Shown one piece after another: positions 34,358-41,286 of a stretch of DNA of 47,585 nt (positions within the stretch are counted from its first letter, which is position 1; each line of letters opens with the position of its first letter). Location: NCBI GenBank assembly GCA_009778475.1, contig WRJS01000016.1:1-47585 (forward strand), read 5' to 3'. This stretch comes from Kiritimatiellota bacterium. GTDB taxonomy: Bacteria; Verrucomicrobiota; Kiritimatiellia; RFP12; UBA1067. The translations under genes and the position numbers were made by a program. Under the pieces are notes generated by a model. The model ran no database searches. It was not told the origin of the DNA and was given only the letters and a program-made list of their open reading frames with translations.

Positions 34358-34942
34358 ATGGCAACAAAACGGAAACGCTCCCTCACGAGTGGTACTGGCA
34401 GTGCTCTCGTTGCGCTAGGCGTCCTCGTCCTGAACCCGTTTAGCCTGATGTTTATTAACGCGCAGTACGCCATCTGTAAGTCGGAGTCCCACATGCGCAA
34501 GCCCGAAGTGTATGAGCCCGTCGGCGAGGCACTGGCACTCTACTGCCAGTCCTATCCCTTGTTGCAGGAAATTTTCGGCACGGGGCCTGTTTACTTGGAC
34601 ACCGCATGGCTTCCCGAAAATCTGTCAAGCTTCTCAATACGCGAAGACGCCGCATACGTTATCATGGGTGGCGGTTTTTATCACTGGGGGTACCATCTGT
34701 TGTCAGTCAGCCTCAATGGGGGTTATGCGAAGCCCGCTTTGAAAGAGCTCCGTGCCGCCGCCCTCGAAGCGAAACACACACCCGACAAGACCAAGGCATT
34801 TGGATGGGTCAACGGTATGCGCATTTTCGACCCCTACGACAACTTCGACATCGAGCGTCTCCTCCAGCGCCCCCTTCCGCACCGTGCGTCCCCGGTAGCC
34901 GCCGATGAGAAAAGGATTTCGGAAATCCCCGAGCGGGATTGA
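34358..34942 (+). CDS. Paralogue of the unknown QSYP/GGGFYH domain, stand-alone
   Basis: A 194-residue protein with one N-terminal membrane segment (SALVALGVLVLNPFSLMFI). It shares clear motifs with the front of the gene before it: MRKPEVYEPVGEALALYCQSYP against RKPKVYMHVGETLALCCQSYP, and AYVIMGGGFYHWGYHL against AYLEMGGGFYHYGYRL. It has no DUF1080 part. The function is unknown; the membrane anchor suggests that the domain faces the periplasm. AGGAGG lies 7 bases before the ATG. It begins 11 bases after its paralogue, so tandem duplication with loss or gain of DUF1080 is likely. Confidence 0.72.
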   Translation: MATKRKRSLTSGTGSALVALGVLVLNPFSLMFINAQYAICKSESHMRKPEVYEPVGEALALYCQSYPLLQEIFGTGPVYLDTAWLPENLSSFSIREDAAYVIMGGGFYHWGYHLLSVSLNGGYAKPALKELRAAALEAKHTPDKTKAFGWVNGMRIFDPYDNFDIERLLQRPLPHRASPVAADEKRISEIPERD

Positions 34943-34970
34943 TTTACTTTGACCTGCGGAATAGGTTATA

Positions 34971-36164
34971 ATGGCGGGCATTATGTTTAAGGGAACAGCT
35001 GTCGAGTTGAAGGACGATTTGGTTTTGCGCTGGTCGCGCATACAGGCGCGGGTGCGTGCGGCGGGAGCGGACGCATTGGTCGTGGCGGCGAACGTGAACC
35101 TGTTTTATGTGTCGGGGCGGGTGTTCATGGGTCACGCTTACATCCCTGCGGAGGGGGAGCCGTGTTTCTTCGTGCGCCGCCCGTGCGGCTTGAAGGGCGG
35201 GCGCGTGTTCGAGGTGCGTAAGGTGGAGCAGATGCCCGACATCTTGCGGGACATCGGTGTGCCGTTGCCGAAGCGGGTGATGATCGAGGATGATGACCTC
35301 TCGCACAGCGACTGGGCGCGCCTCGCGGCGGTGTTCGCGGGGAGTGTCGCGGGGAACGGCTCGGCGGTGCTGCGGCAGTGCCGTGCGGCAAAGACGCCGT
35401 ACGAGGTGCGCGTGATGAAGCTGACGGGGGCGCGGCAGTCGGAGGTCATCCCGCGTTACGCGGCGGTGTTCGAGCCGGGCATGACGGATCAGCAGTGGTC
35501 GGTGGAGATGTTCCGCGTGATGCTCCGCGCAGGGGGGCTGGGGCATTTCCGCATCGCGGGCTACACGATGGAGGGTTTCATGGGGACGGTGCTGGCGGGG
35601 GACAACGGCGGGGCGGTGTCGCCGTATGACTTCGCGCTCGGCGGGGCGGGCTTGCACCCGTCGCTGCCGGTGGGGCAGAGCGGTGTGCGACTCGCGGAGG
35701 GTATGTCTGTGATGGTTGACATCCCCGGTATTTTCTACGGGTACATCACGGATTGCTCGCGCATCTTCGGGGTCGGCAAACTGGCGCAGAAAGCCTACGA
35801 CGCGCATCAGGTTTCCATCGACATCCGCGAGGCGATCATGGCGGCGGGCAAGCCGGGGGTACGTTGCGAGGACCTCTACGCGCTGGCAGTGCGGATGGCG
35901 GAGGAGGCGGGGCTGGCGGACTGCTTCATGGGGCTGGCGCAGAAGGCGAAGTTCGTGGGGCACGGCACGGGCATCGTCATCAACGAGCTGCCCGTGCTGG
36001 GGGCGCGGTCGAAGGACGTGCTGGAGGAGGGCATGACGATTGCGCTGGAGCCGAAGTTCGTGATCGCCGGCACGGGTGCGGTCGGCGTGGAGGATACCTT
36101 GGTCGTGACCCCCGACGGCATGGAGAACCTGACGCCGTGCGCACCGGAGATTATCACGCTGTGA
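34971..36164 (+). CDS. M24-family metallopeptidase (Xaa-Pro aminopeptidase-like)
   Basis: A 397-residue peptidase with the creatinase-type N-terminal domain and the pita-bread catalytic domain. The five metal ligands are visible: D250 and D261 (MVDIPGIFYGYITDCSR), H331 (VGHGTGIVINELPVL), E360 (ALEPKF) and E374 (VGVEDTLVV). It is therefore probably active, removing N-terminal residues next to proline in the cytoplasm. The start is uncertain: ATG at 34971 or at 34983. A perfect TATAAT lies at 34967-34972, over the first ATG, which would favour 34983 if it is used as a -10 box. No good Shine-Dalgarno precedes either. A GACAGGATT repeat array begins 7 bases after the stop. Confidence 0.9.
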   Translation: MAGIMFKGTAVELKDDLVLRWSRIQARVRAAGADALVVAANVNLFYVSGRVFMGHAYIPAEGEPCFFVRRPCGLKGGRVFEVRKVEQMPDILRDIGVPLPKRVMIEDDDLSHSDWARLAAVFAGSVAGNGSAVLRQCRAAKTPYEVRVMKLTGARQSEVIPRYAAVFEPGMTDQQWSVEMFRVMLRAGGLGHFRIAGYTMEGFMGTVLAGDNGGAVSPYDFALGGAGLHPSLPVGQSGVRLAEGMSVMVDIPGIFYGYITDCSRIFGVGKLAQKAYDAHQVSIDIREAIMAAGKPGVRCEDLYALAVRMAEEAGLADCFMGLAQKAKFVGHGTGIVINELPVLGARSKDVLEEGMTIALEPKFVIAGTGAVGVEDTLVVTPDGMENLTPCAPEIITL

Positions 36165-36170
36165 TTTTCA

Positions 36171-36312
36171 GACAGGACAGACAGGATGATTTTTTTTGAC
36201 AGGACAGACAGGATTTTTTTTTGACAGGATTGACAGGATTTTTTTTTGACAGGATTAACAGGATTTTTTTTTGACAGGATTGACAGGATTTTTTTGACAG
36301 GATTAACAGGAT
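36171..36312 (+). repeat. Tandem GACAGGATT/T-run array
   Basis: About six units of 22-28 bases, each with GACAGGA(TT) written twice and a run of 6-9 T (for example GACAGGATTAACAGGATT then T8). The second half of the units varies between GACAGG and AACAGG. A related single unit lies at 39628-39655. Confidence 0.9.
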
Positions 36313-36334
36313 TGCTTCCTTCAAGACACAAACA

Positions 36335-36361
36335 GAAACTAGAAACTCGCAACTAGAAACT
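36335..36361. repeat. AACTAGAAACT micro-repeat before EboE
   Basis: The run GAAACTAGAAACTCGCAACT with its continuation ends 6 bases before the EboE start. It matches 24031-24060 before the third CoA ligase. Confidence 0.6.
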
Positions 36362-36367
36362 TTTCTT

Positions 36368-37540
36368 ATGACACCCTACTGCCTCAACATTCATAAGACG
36401 GATACGCTCGCGGACGTGTGCGCGGCGATTGAGCGCTACACCTGCGCGGTGAAGGCGCGTGTCTCGCCCGACGCGCCGTATCCCGTGGGCTTGCGCCTCT
36501 CGGCTCAGGCGGCAACGGAGCTTGCTGACGTGGAGGCGTTGGAGCGGTTTGAAGCGTTCTTGGGTGAGCGTCAACTTTTTGTCACGGGCATCAACGGTTT
36601 TCCCTACGGCGCGTTCCACGGTGCGCCTGTCAAGACAGCGGTGTATGAGCCGGACTGGGCGACGCCCGAGCGTTTCAAATACACGCTTGACCTCTCGACC
36701 GTGCTGGCGTGTCTCCTCCCGAAAGGCGCGGTCGGCAGCATCTCGACGTTGCCGCTCGCGTACCAGAGCGCGGTGCTGGACGAGACCAAACTCAAAATGT
36801 ACGTCCGTCAAATCACCATGCTCGCGCTTTATCTGGACACGCTCTTGCGGGAGGAGGGTCAGCACATCGTCCTCGCGATTGAGCCGGAACCGGACTGTAT
36901 GCTGGAGGACACGGACACGTTCATCAACTGGTTCGAGAACGAGTTCCTCGACGAGGGCAGGCGGTGGATGAGCGCGAGCCGTCGGCGCACGCCCGAGGAG
37001 GCGGAGGAGATTCTGCGCCGCCACGTCGGCATCTGTTTCGACACGTGTCATTTTGCGCTGGCGTTCGAGAAGCCGCTCGACGCATTGCACCGCTTTGAAC
37101 GCGCAGGCATCCGCATCGCGCGTGTGCAGTTGAGCGCGGCCATCCGCGCCACCATCGGCGATGCGTCGCTTGACGCGCTGGGCGCGTTCGTTGAGCCTGT
37201 CTATCTGCATCAGACGCGCGTCCGCCCGCCGCGCCGCAGCACGGTCACGCGCTATCCCGACCTCACGGCAGAAACGCTCGCCGCTGTGAAAGCGCACACG
37301 GGCGCGGAATTGCGGACGCATTTCCATGTGCCGCTGTTCTGGGAAGGCGACGGTGCGCTCGGCACGACGCACGGGGATTTGTCGCCCGAGTTTTTCGCGC
37401 ACGTCGCGGCGCAAGGCTACCCGCTCGAAATCGAGACGTACACGTTCGATGTCCTGCCGCCCGCGCTCCGCGCGGGCGACGTGGTCGAGCATCTAGTGAA
37501 AGAGACCGAATGGGCTATGGAGAGGGCGGGAAAGAAATGA
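36368..37540 (+). CDS. eboE: Metabolite traffic protein EboE (TIM-barrel)
   Basis: A 390-residue protein matching EboE of the ebo operon. Landmarks: YCLNIHKTDTLADVCAAI, AVKARVSPDAPYPVGLRLSA, FVTGINGFPYGAFHGAPVK, YEPDWATPERFKYTLDL, GSISTLPLAY, AIEPEPDCMLED and GICFDTCHFALAFE. The fold is a xylose-isomerase-like TIM barrel whose Glu, Asp and His residues could bind a metal. The ebo genes of cyanobacteria, algae symbionts and others are linked to moving secondary metabolites (for example scytonemin precursors) to the periplasm; the biochemical role of EboE is not settled. None of eboA, B, C, D or F is next to it. No ribosome site is visible. Confidence 0.82.
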   Translation: MTPYCLNIHKTDTLADVCAAIERYTCAVKARVSPDAPYPVGLRLSAQAATELADVEALERFEAFLGERQLFVTGINGFPYGAFHGAPVKTAVYEPDWATPERFKYTLDLSTVLACLLPKGAVGSISTLPLAYQSAVLDETKLKMYVRQITMLALYLDTLLREEGQHIVLAIEPEPDCMLEDTDTFINWFENEFLDEGRRWMSASRRRTPEEAEEILRRHVGICFDTCHFALAFEKPLDALHRFERAGIRIARVQLSAAIRATIGDASLDALGAFVEPVYLHQTRVRPPRRSTVTRYPDLTAETLAAVKAHTGAELRTHFHVPLFWEGDGALGTTHGDLSPEFFAHVAAQGYPLEIETYTFDVLPPALRAGDVVEHLVKETEWAMERAGKK

Positions 37541-37544
37541 CCGT

Positions 37545-39074
37545 ATGATTTTTAACCACAATAGACACAAGAGTTTTCACAATAGACACAAGAGCAAGAA
37601 AGTTGTGTCCATTGTGCATTCCATTGTGTCTATTGTGGTTAGAAAAAATCATGCATCGCCCCCGCGCCCCGGCGGCTACCGCGAGATGTGGCGCATCGCC
37701 GCGCCGCTGATTTTGAGCATGGGCGCGTTCACCATCATGCAGTTCTGCGACCGCGTGATGCTCTCGCGCTACAACAGCGTGTCGATCCAAGCCGCGATCC
37801 CCGCCGGGGTGCTGGCGCACACGCTCATCTGCCTGTTCCAAGCCATCGCGGGTTACTCGGGGACGTTCACCGCGCACTACTTCGGCGCGAAGCGACCTGA
37901 CCAGTGCGTACATTCCACCGTGCAGGGGCTGTGGCTCGCGCTCGCCGCATACCCGCTCATCCTGCTCCTGCTCCCGGTCGGTGTCTGGATACTGTCCATC
38001 AGCGACCATGCGCCGGGGGTGTTCGCGGAAGAGCTGTCGTACTTCCGCATCCTCATGGTCACGGGCATCGTCGTGCCGCTCAACGCCGCTGTCGGCGGGT
38101 ACTTCATAGGCACGGGGCGCACGCGAATCAACCTGCTGGCGAGCGTCATCGGGTGTCTGCTCAACATCGGGCTGAACGCGGTCATGATCTTCGGGCTCCT
38201 GGGCTTCCCCGAGATGGGCATACGCGGCGCCGCATACGCGACGGCGCTCTCATCGCTCGTGACCTTCATCATCCAGATGATCCTCTTCCTACGCGCCGGG
38301 GCCGTGCGCAACTACGTGTCCGCGAAGAACGACCCCGCCGCACGGCGCGCTCATGCGGCATGGCGCATCTGGCGCCCCGACCTGCCGCTGCTCAAACGCA
38401 TCCTGCGCTTCGGGACGCCCTCCGGCATACAGCTGTTCATGGATCTCGGCTCCTTCACCCTGTTCATCATGCTGACTGGGCGCATGGGCGATGTCGAGCA
38501 AGCCGCGAGCAACATCGCCTTCAGCATCAACCACCTCGCCTTCGCGCCGCTGCTCGGGTTCGGGATGGCGGCATCGACCGTCGTCGGACAGCACCAAGGT
38601 GCGCGCAACACCCCCGCCGCCGAACGCGCCGGCGGCACCGCGCTCCGCATGGGGCTGATCTACATGACGCTCATCGGCATCACCTTCATCTTCTTCCCGA
38701 GGGAATACTTCGTCCTGTTCAACCCGCGCGACGCGACGTTCACTCCCGAAGAGCTGCTGGGCATCGGGCGGCAGATGCTCATCATGGCGACGGTCTGGGG
38801 CTTCTTCGACAGCATCAGCCTCATCCTCTGCGGTGCGCTCAAAGGCGCGGGCGACACGCGCTTCGTGATGATCTACATGGGCATCGGCGGCTGGCTCTTC
38901 TTCGTGCCGGGGTCGCTTGCGCTCGTGTGGCTGGGGTACGGCATCCTCGCGCTCTGGTACTGGCTGGCGCTCTACGTCTGCCTCTTCGCCATCGGCGTCT
39001 GGGTCCGCTGGCACCGCGGCCACTGGAAGCACATCCGCCTCATCCACCACGACCCGCCGCCTTTTTCAGGTTAG
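37545..39074 (+). CDS. MATE-family efflux transporter
   Basis: A 12-helix exporter of the MATE/NorM class that expels drugs or metabolites in exchange for Na+ or H+. The core starts at GGYREMWRIAAPLILSMGAFTIMQFCDRVML and repeats in the second half as LLKRILRFGTPSGIQLFMDL. The frame opens at an ATG at 37545, giving 509 residues, but the first 35 codons are a palindromic repeat (FNHNRHKSFHNRHKSKK...). The family length of about 460 is reached from the ATG at 37686, so the true start lies between these two and may be one of several in-frame GTG codons in the repeat. The nearness to EboE (4 bases) suggests one transcript, fitting a metabolite-export role. The 3' end overlaps vsr by 9 bases, convergent. 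Confidence 0.88.
   Translation: MIFNHNRHKSFHNRHKSKKVVSIVHSIVSIVVRKNHASPPRPGGYREMWRIAAPLILSMGAFTIMQFCDRVMLSRYNSVSIQAAIPAGVLAHTLICLFQAIAGYSGTFTAHYFGAKRPDQCVHSTVQGLWLALAAYPLILLLLPVGVWILSISDHAPGVFAEELSYFRILMVTGIVVPLNAAVGGYFIGTGRTRINLLASVIGCLLNIGLNAVMIFGLLGFPEMGIRGAAYATALSSLVTFIIQMILFLRAGAVRNYVSAKNDPAARRAHAAWRIWRPDLPLLKRILRFGTPSGIQLFMDLGSFTLFIMLTGRMGDVEQAASNIAFSINHLAFAPLLGFGMAASTVVGQHQGARNTPAAERAGGTALRMGLIYMTLIGITFIFFPREYFVLFNPRDATFTPEELLGIGRQMLIMATVWGFFDSISLILCGALKGAGDTRFVMIYMGIGGWLFFVPGSLALVWLGYGILALWYWLALYVCLFAIGVWVRWHRGHWKHIRLIHHDPPPFSG
37553..37640. repeat. CACAATRGACAC nested palindrome, copy 1
   Basis: AACCACAATAGACAC (37553-37567) pairs perfectly with GTGTCTATTGTGGTT (37626-37640). Inside, CACAATAGACAC (37579-37590) pairs with GTGTCCATTGTG (37605-37616) with one wobble. 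The element overlaps the first codons of the MATE frame. Confidence 0.9.
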
Positions 39075-39557
39075 ATACGGCTCGCTGGCTTCCGCCGCCA
39101 TGCCGTAGAACGACGACTGCTCCGCTAAGTCCTCATAGTCAACGGCGGCGGATGCGGTCATGAATGCGGTCAGCGTGTCGTAGAGTTTCTCGGGGTCGAG
39201 CGCTTCGCATTCCCACACGACCAGCACCTGCCATCCCGTCTGCCACAGTTGCCTGATCGCGGCGTTGTCGCGGGCGACGTTCCGCGCGAACTTCGCTTCC
39301 CAGAACTGCTCGCGCGTCGCCGGTTTTTTCCCGCCGACGCGGCAGCCGTGCGCGTGCCAGAAACACCCGTGGACGAAAATCACCTTCTTGTGGCGCGGCA
39401 GCACGATGTCGGGCTTGCCGGGCAGACGCTTCGCGTGTAGGCGGAACCGGAACCCCAGCGCATGGAGCATTTGCCGGACAACCTGCTCGGGCTTCGTGTC
39501 CTTGCTGCGGATGCGCGACATACACCGATGGCGCTGCTCTGGGGTCATGCAATCCAT
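39066..39557 (-). CDS. vsr: Very short patch repair endonuclease Vsr
   Basis: A 163-residue endonuclease that nicks next to T:G mismatches arising from deamination of 5-methylcytosine. The family signature is complete: MSRIRSKDTKPEQVVRQMLHALGFRFRLH, LPGKPDIVLPRHKKVIFVHGCFWHAHGC (the catalytic Asp is in KPDIVL, followed by the zinc-binding His/Cys), and FWEAKFARNVARDNAAIRQLWQTGWQVLVVWECE. It normally accompanies a cytosine-5 methyltransferase such as Dcm, and none is in the window. The start at 39557 agrees with the family, without a clear ribosome site. Its 3' end overlaps the MATE gene by 9 bases. Confidence 0.95.
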   Translation of the reverse strand: MDCMTPEQRHRCMSRIRSKDTKPEQVVRQMLHALGFRFRLHAKRLPGKPDIVLPRHKKVIFVHGCFWHAHGCRVGGKKPATREQFWEAKFARNVARDNAAIRQLWQTGWQVLVVWECEALDPEKLYDTLTAFMTASAAVDYEDLAEQSSFYGMAAEASEPYLT

Positions 39558-39627
39558 TTTTGGATTTTAGATTTGAGATTCCGTTGTCTTTATCTCGCGC
39601 AAAGACGCAGAGACGCAGAGTTTTTTT

Positions 39628-39655
39628 AGACAGGATTAACAGGATTTTCAGGATT
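39628..39655. repeat. GACAGGATTAACAGGATT unit and preceding GACGCAGA repeat
   Basis: A single copy of the GACAGGATT unit also found as an array at 36171-36312. Just before it (39597-39620) is CGCAAAGACGCAGAGACGCAGAG, shown here only as the repeated unit GACGCAGA. Both lie upstream of vsr. Confidence 0.75.
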
Positions 39656-39687
39656 GTGAATGATATCCATAATCACCTGTTTTCTTT

Positions 39688-39780
39688 AACCACAATGGAC
39701 ACTATAGAATTCACAATGGACACTATTTTAGAGGCATTGCTATTGTGTCTATTGTGAGACCCATTGTGTCCATTGTGGTT
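39688..39780. repeat. CACAATRGACAC nested palindrome, copy 2
   Basis: AACCACAATGGACAC (39688-39702) pairs perfectly with GTGTCCATTGTGGTT (39766-39780). Inside, CACAATGGACAC (39712-39723) pairs with GTGTCTATTGTG (39745-39756). It has the same architecture as 37553-37640; the two copies enclose most of MATE and all of vsr. Confidence 0.9.
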
Positions 39781-39793
39781 AATCAATCATCTC

Positions 39794-40534
39794 TCAATAT
39801 GCGCTCAGCATCTCTTTGATCTGCTTCGTCCCCCAGACGCTCACCTCGTCGATGACGCAGTTGGGCGGCACGTCCACGCAGTGTACGAGCGTGCGCGCGA
39901 AGTCCTCGGCCACGGGGTAGCCGTCCATCCAGCCGTCGTCGATTTTCGCGTTCGCGCAGAAGTTCGTCCGCGCCGCGCCGGGGATGAAGCAGGTGGCCTT
40001 GCCGCCCCACGCCTCCATCTCTTTGTGCAGGCAGCGCGTGAAGCCGACCATGCCCGTTTTGGCCGCCGTATAGACCGCCCAGCTGGGCCACGCGAAATGC
40101 GCGCACGCGCTGGAGACGTTGACGATATGCCCGAACCCGTTTTGGCGCATGGCGGGAACCACCGCGCGCGCGCCCTTCATGATGGAGGTGAGGTTGGTCT
40201 CGATGACGGCGTTGAAGTCCGCGTCCGTCATCTCCTCCACGGGCGCGATCTTGATGCCGCACCCGTGGTTGTTGATCAGCACGTCAATCCTGCCGAACGC
40301 CTTCAGCGTCTTTTTGACGACGGCGGCCCAGTCCTCGCTCTTCGTCGCGTCGGCCGCGACGGCGATCCACGTGCCGGGCGCCAGCCGCTTGCCGACGGCT
40401 TTGAGGGTTTTGAGCGTGCGCCCGGTCAGCACGAGTTTCGCGCCCATCTCGTTGAGCATGCAGGCGGCGGCCTCGCCGAAGCCCGACGACGCGCCGGTGA
40501 CGATGACGACTTTATCCTTCACATAATGCTTCAT
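39794..40534 (-). CDS. Short-chain dehydrogenase/reductase (SDR)
   Basis: A 246-residue NAD(P)-dependent oxidoreductase of the classical SDR family. The cofactor loop is TGASSGFGE (residues 13-21). NNHGCG takes the place of the NNAG motif. The catalytic residues are a Ser in VNVSSACAHFAW, Y155 and K159 (YTAAK). The substrate is unknown: a sugar, steroid-like or acyl alcohol is possible. It is the last gene of a probable four-gene unit, starting 10 bases after the SGNH hydrolase. GAGGGT lies 8 bases before the start. Confidence 0.9.
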   Translation of the reverse strand: MKHYVKDKVVIVTGASSGFGEAAACMLNEMGAKLVLTGRTLKTLKAVGKRLAPGTWIAVAADATKSEDWAAVVKKTLKAFGRIDVLINNHGCGIKIAPVEEMTDADFNAVIETNLTSIMKGARAVVPAMRQNGFGHIVNVSSACAHFAWPSWAVYTAAKTGMVGFTRCLHKEMEAWGGKATCFIPGAARTNFCANAKIDDGWMDGYPVAEDFARTLVHCVDVPPNCVIDEVSVWGTKQIKEMLSAY

Positions 40535-40544
40535 CGCGCAACCC

Positions 40545-41252
40545 TCACTTCGCCAGCTCTTCGAGCCTCGCCTTCACCGCCTCCGCCCAGATCGCGTAGC
40601 CCTTGTCGCCGGGGTGGAGGGCGTCGCCCATGATGTCTTTGGGGAGCGTCGCGCCGTCAGTGTCGAGGAAGCGCGCGCCGATGTCCATGAAGAACACGCG
40701 CTTGTTGTCCGCGAGCGTGGGGACCATCGCGTTGGCAATCGAGTTGCGCACCCGTCCCTCATCCGCCGCCGTCGCGCCGCGCGGGAAGATGGCCAGCAGG
40801 AGGACCTTCGTGTCGGGCGTTTTCTCGCCCAGCTTCTGGATGACGGTCTTGATGCCCTCGAACGTGTCCTCGGGCTTTTCCTCCTGACGGTTGCGGTGCC
40901 CCGTGTTGTTGGTGCCGATCATCAGCATGATGACCTTCGCGTTGATTTTTTTCCAGTCGAGGTTTTCGACGACCCACACCGTCTGCTCGGTGCGGTCGCC
41001 GCCGAAGGAGATGTTGACGATCTTCATGTCCGGGAAATGCTTGTCGAGCCTCCCGTCCCAGCCGTGCGTGATGGAGTCGCCCATAAACACGAACGGGCAT
41101 TCGCCCTTTTCGGCCTGCGCCTTCCGCTCCGCAAAACGGTTCTTCCACCACTCCTCGCCCTCGCGGCTCTTCGCCGTTGTCGAGAGTTCGCTTGCAAGAC
41201 CGCTCCCCGCGAGGGCGGCGCCCATAACATAAGCACAAACTAAGTGACGCAT
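40545..41252 (-). CDS. Secreted SGNH/GDSL hydrolase
   Basis: A 235-residue exported esterase-like enzyme with signal peptide MRHLVCAYVMGAALAGSGLA. Blocks: I is FMGDSITHGW with nucleophile S60, II is the Gly of SFGGDRTEQ, III is GTNNTG with its Asn, V is DALHPGD with the Asp and His of the triad. It resembles GDSL acetylhydrolases that act on polysaccharides (such as platelet-activating-factor acetylhydrolase-like and acetylxylan esterases). It sits 34 bases after the VWA gene. The ATG at 41252 is chosen because AAAGG is 6 bases upstream; another ATG two codons earlier overlaps that site. Confidence 0.88.
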   Translation of the reverse strand: MRHLVCAYVMGAALAGSGLASELSTTAKSREGEEWWKNRFAERKAQAEKGECPFVFMGDSITHGWDGRLDKHFPDMKIVNISFGGDRTEQTVWVVENLDWKKINAKVIMLMIGTNNTGHRNRQEEKPEDTFEGIKTVIQKLGEKTPDTKVLLLAIFPRGATAADEGRVRNSIANAMVPTLADNKRVFFMDIGARFLDTDGATLPKDIMGDALHPGDKGYAIWAEAVKARLEELAK

Positions 41253-41286
41253 AATCATCCTTTCTGTTAAGTGAGAATTAATTCCA

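Noticed and set aside
34949..34972. TTGACC and TATAAT as a promoter of the M24 gene
   Set aside because: The spacer is only 12 bases, too short for sigma-70, and the TATAAT overlaps a candidate start codon. It is kept only as a remark in the gene entry.
36171..39780. Insertion sequence or transposon bounded by the repeats
   Set aside because: No transposase or target duplication is visible; the repeats are short palindromes and microsatellite-like units.
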